A stretch of DNA of 7,987 bases, from positions 1-7,987 of the forward strand of contig CAYUNR010000059.1 of NCBI GenBank assembly GCA_964446295.1, in the 5' to 3' direction. The notes beneath the pieces are model-generated. The model made no database searches. It had not been told where the DNA came from and saw only the letters and a program-made list of their open reading frames with translations. Position numbers and translations under genes: made by a program. This document shows, piece after piece, positions 6,014 through 7,987 of this stretch (within the stretch, counting starts at the first letter, position 1; every line of letters starts with the position of its first letter). The DNA is from CAITNM01 sp964446295 (GTDB lineage Bacteria; Pseudomonadota; Alphaproteobacteria; Paracaedibacterales; CAITNM01).

Positions 6014-6456
6014 TGGCAGTTCAATTAAGTCCTTTAAATAAGCGTTCTGGACGCAGACGAAGTACAGGATTCAACTCAACAATAAACATTACACCGCTGG
6101 TAGATGTGATGTTGGTTTTGTTGATTATTTTCATGGTGACGGCACCTATGTTAACAGTGGGTGTGCCAGTTGATTTGCCAAAAACTCAAGCTGCGCAGAT
6201 GAATGATAGTGTCGAACCATTAGTGGTAAGTGTTAACGCAAAAGGCGAGACATATATTCAAGAAGCACTAGTGCCTATGTCAGCTATGATTGATAGATTG
6301 AAAGCTATAACTAATAACAATCCAGAGGCGAAAATTTACGTGAGGGGTGATCAAAAAATTGCCTACGGTAAAGTTATGGAAGTTATGGGAGCAATTGCAG
6401 CAGCTGGCTTTCAAAAAGTTTCGCTGATTGCAGAGCTGCCATCAACAGCGCGGTAA
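6013..6456 (+). CDS. tolR: Tol-Pal system subunit TolR
   Basis: TolR is the partner of TolQ: a bitopic inner-membrane protein whose single helix sits in the TolQ pore and whose periplasmic domain takes part in coupling proton flow to motion (ExbD family). At 147 residues it has normal length. A basic cytoplasmic N-terminus (KRSGRRR, 10-16) leads to the membrane helix at about 29-48, with the family signature ITPLVDVMLVLLIIFMV. Asp31 lies at the position of the essential proton-carrying aspartate (Asp23 of E. coli TolR). The following TVGVPVDLPKT (48-58) is the conserved exit into the periplasm, and the rest (about 65-143) forms the small periplasmic domain. It overlaps tolQ by one base and is followed by tolA after three bases. 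Confidence 0.95.
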   Translation: MAVQLSPLNKRSGRRRSTGFNSTINITPLVDVMLVLLIIFMVTAPMLTVGVPVDLPKTQAAQMNDSVEPLVVSVNAKGETYIQEALVPMSAMIDRLKAITNNNPEAKIYVRGDQKIAYGKVMEVMGAIAAAGFQKVSLIAELPSTAR

Positions 6457-6459
6457 TTC

Positions 6460-7374
6460 ATGCGTAAAGCAGCCCTGTATTCTCTACTTTTTCACCTTTT
6501 TATTTTAGTTGTTATCTATTCGGATATGCGTTTTGCATTTTTTCAAAAAATGGAACCGTCACGAACGATGCTTATTGATTTTGTTGCTATTGGTGACAAA
6601 TCAGCAGCGCCAAAACGTGCTGTCGCTCCAGCGCCAGATGAAGTAGCAAAAGAAGAGGGGCCCAAGGAAGAAATAAAAAAGCAAGTTACGCCAGAGCCTG
6701 AAAAACCTAAAGAACCCGAAAAGCCAAAAAAAGAAGAAAAGCCAAAAGAGACAGAGAAACCAAAGGATAAGGAAAAACCAAAAGAAGAAACGGTTCCTTT
6801 GAAGAAGGATAAAGACAAACCTAAAAAAGAAGAAAAGAAAAAAGAAGAAGTTAAAAAACCAGATAAAAAAACGCCTAAAAAAGCTGAGGTTGATTTAACT
6901 AAGCCAAAGCCTAAAGGCACAAAAGAAGATGCTAAAGATAAAAAAGCCAAAGCTCGTAAAAAAAGCATGGATGATATTTTAAGTGGTGTAGTTAAAGATG
7001 ATGCTGATGCAATCGATGATTTAATGAGCGATGATGGTGCCGATGTTGATGAGCTTGCACCAGTGGTGACGGCATCAGAAATAGATGCGGTTCGTGCAAA
7101 AATTCGTCCATGTTGGTCTGTTCCTGCTGGCGCTAAGGGTGCCAAAGATTTGATTGTTGACATTGATATGGAATTAAGTGCTGATGGTACTGTTATAAAG
7201 GCCAATATTGTTGACAAGCGTCGTATGGCTAGTGACCCGTATTATAACATTGCGGCAGAAAGTGCTCAGCGTGCTGTGCTTGATCCAAAGTGTAACCCGC
7301 TACCATTACCTAAGGGTAAGCATGATCAGTGGAAAAATTTGACCATGAGCTTTAATCCCAAGGACATGTTTTAG
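6460..7374 (+). CDS. tolA: Tol-Pal system periplasm-spanning protein TolA
   Basis: TolA is anchored in the inner membrane, driven by TolQR, and reaches across the periplasm to TolB/Pal. This copy has 304 residues in three parts. A membrane anchor lies at about 5-20. A long Lys/Glu/Pro-rich linker (about 60-168) carries PEKPKEPEKPKK-like repeats, followed by an acidic patch (179-199, DDADAIDDLMSDDGADVDEL). The globular C-terminal domain (about 205-304) has RPCWSVPAGAKG (217-228), a central strand set, and DPKCNPLPLP (275-284). Cys218 and Cys278 are the expected cysteine pair of TolA, and the WKNLTMSFNP ending is typical of alphaproteobacterial TolA. The linker is shorter and richer in proline than the alanine-rich helix of E. 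coli TolA. It starts three bases after tolR with no strong ribosome site, suggesting coupling. Confidence 0.9.
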   Translation: MRKAALYSLLFHLFILVVIYSDMRFAFFQKMEPSRTMLIDFVAIGDKSAAPKRAVAPAPDEVAKEEGPKEEIKKQVTPEPEKPKEPEKPKKEEKPKETEKPKDKEKPKEETVPLKKDKDKPKKEEKKKEEVKKPDKKTPKKAEVDLTKPKPKGTKEDAKDKKAKARKKSMDDILSGVVKDDADAIDDLMSDDGADVDELAPVVTASEIDAVRAKIRPCWSVPAGAKGAKDLIVDIDMELSADGTVIKANIVDKRRMASDPYYNIAAESAQRAVLDPKCNPLPLPKGKHDQWKNLTMSFNPKDMF

Positions 7375-7377
7375 AAA

Positions 7378-7987
7378 ATGACTAAGCGCATCTTCATTAT
7401 TGCGGGAGAGGCTTCTGGTGATTTTTTGGGTGGACAGCTGTTGCAGTCACTTAAGCAACAAAACACGAATATTGAAATAGCTGGTATTGGCGGACAGCAC
7501 ATGCAAGCTCAAGGATTAAAGGGTTTATTCCCAATGGCTGATTTGTCACTTTATGGCCTGTTTGAACTTCTGCCTCATTTATTTAATATTTTTAAACGTA
7601 TTAAACAAACTAAGGAAGCTATCAGGGTTTTCAGACCAGATGTTTTAGTTACCATTGATTCACCAGGTTTTTGTTTCAGAATTGCTAAATATGCAAAGCA
7701 GTTAAATATTCCAGTGGTGCATTATGTGGCGCCATCTGTTTGGGCCTGGAAGCCAGGACGTGCTGAAAAGCTTGCGAAAAAAGTGGCAGTAGATCATTTG
7801 TTGTGTTTGCTTCCTTTTGAACCGCCTTATTTTACCTGTCATGGCTTGCCATCAACTTTCGTGGGGCATCCTGTTACTGAAGTAATTTTGCCAGATGATA
7901 CACATTTTCGTGAATCTTTGAAGATAAGCCGAGAAGCAACATTAATTTGTGTATTGCCAGGCAGTCGCAAAAGTGAAATTCAAAAAC
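7378..7987 (+). CDS. lpxB: Lipid-A-disaccharide synthase LpxB, 5' part
   Basis: LpxB joins UDP-2,3-diacylglucosamine to lipid X to make the lipid A disaccharide, at the cytoplasmic face of the inner membrane (glycosyltransferase family 19). The window holds the first 203 codons, about half of the usual 380 or so residues; the reading frame is open to the edge. Visible motifs in order are AGEASGD (9-15), GIGG (36-39), TIDSPGF (92-98, with Asp94 aligning with catalytic Asp98 of E. coli LpxB), APSVWAWKPGR (118-128), LLPFEPPYF (144-152), FVGHP (161-165) and LPGSR (193-197). The PFEPPYF and KPGR forms are like alphaproteobacterial LpxB. The ATG is three bases after the tolA stop, with AAGGA at 7360-7364 as a distant ribosome site, so it is probably the next gene of the tol operon. 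Confidence 0.95.
   Translation, partial: MTKRIFIIAGEASGDFLGGQLLQSLKQQNTNIEIAGIGGQHMQAQGLKGLFPMADLSLYGLFELLPHLFNIFKRIKQTKEAIRVFRPDVLVTIDSPGFCFRIAKYAKQLNIPVVHYVAPSVWAWKPGRAEKLAKKVAVDHLLCLLPFEPPYFTCHGLPSTFVGHPVTEVILPDDTHFRESLKISREATLICVLPGSRKSEIQK

Noticed and set aside
6543..7217. Long minus-strand open frame (224 codons) opposite tolA, Ser/Phe-rich
   Set aside because: It is the complement of the Lys/Glu/Pro-rich linker, whose purine-rich codons rarely give antisense stops. The peptide is low-complexity and resembles no family, while tolA on the plus strand is unmistakable.

Overview
The window is AT-rich, and every gene I can support lies on the + strand, closely packed. It encodes a Gram-negative envelope: lpxB for lipid A, a SlyB-type lipoprotein and the Tol inner-membrane proteins. 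The alanine-rich N-terminal extension of TolQ, the TolR sequence, the alphaproteobacterial-style TolA C-terminal domain and the LpxB motifs together suggest an AT-rich alphaproteobacterium. A host-associated lineage such as Holosporales or Rickettsiales is plausible, but that rests on sequence style and composition, not on a search.

Layout. Positions 1-181 hold no convincing gene, only a candidate promoter and a ribosome binding site for the first gene. At 182-1471 lies a NhaC-family Na+/H+ (or Na+/organic-acid) antiporter. At 1507-2177 lies a two-gene toxin-antitoxin module, hepT (HEPN toxin) followed by an overlapping mntA (MNT nucleotidyltransferase antitoxin); both diagnostic motifs are intact. 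At 2181-3398 and 3460-4620 lie two tandem, clearly homologous Bcr/CflA-like MFS transporters with a repeat period of 1279 bp. Then, after a 97-bp gap with a good candidate promoter and a 12-bp palindrome, comes an envelope operon: slyB-like lipoprotein (4718-5215), tolQ (5228-6013), tolR (6013-6456), tolA (6460-7374) and the 5' half of lpxB (7378 to the window end).

How the parts work together. TolQ and TolR form the proton-driven motor that energises TolA. TolA reaches across the periplasm to the outer membrane, where TolB and Pal normally complete the system. Here tolA is followed three bases later by lpxB and not by tolB/pal, so the outer-membrane half must be elsewhere or absent. SlyB-like lipoprotein, Tol and lipid A synthesis in one transcription unit would make an envelope-integrity operon. 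The upstream half is an accessory block of membrane transporters with a toxin-antitoxin pair lodged among them. No RNA genes, insertion sequences, CRISPR arrays or convincing intrinsic terminators were seen.

The best candidates for a second look are the type VII-like HepT/MntA pair, the diverged MFS tandem (with perfectly conserved DNA patches and a possible displaced C-terminal relic), and the tolQRA-lpxB gene order.
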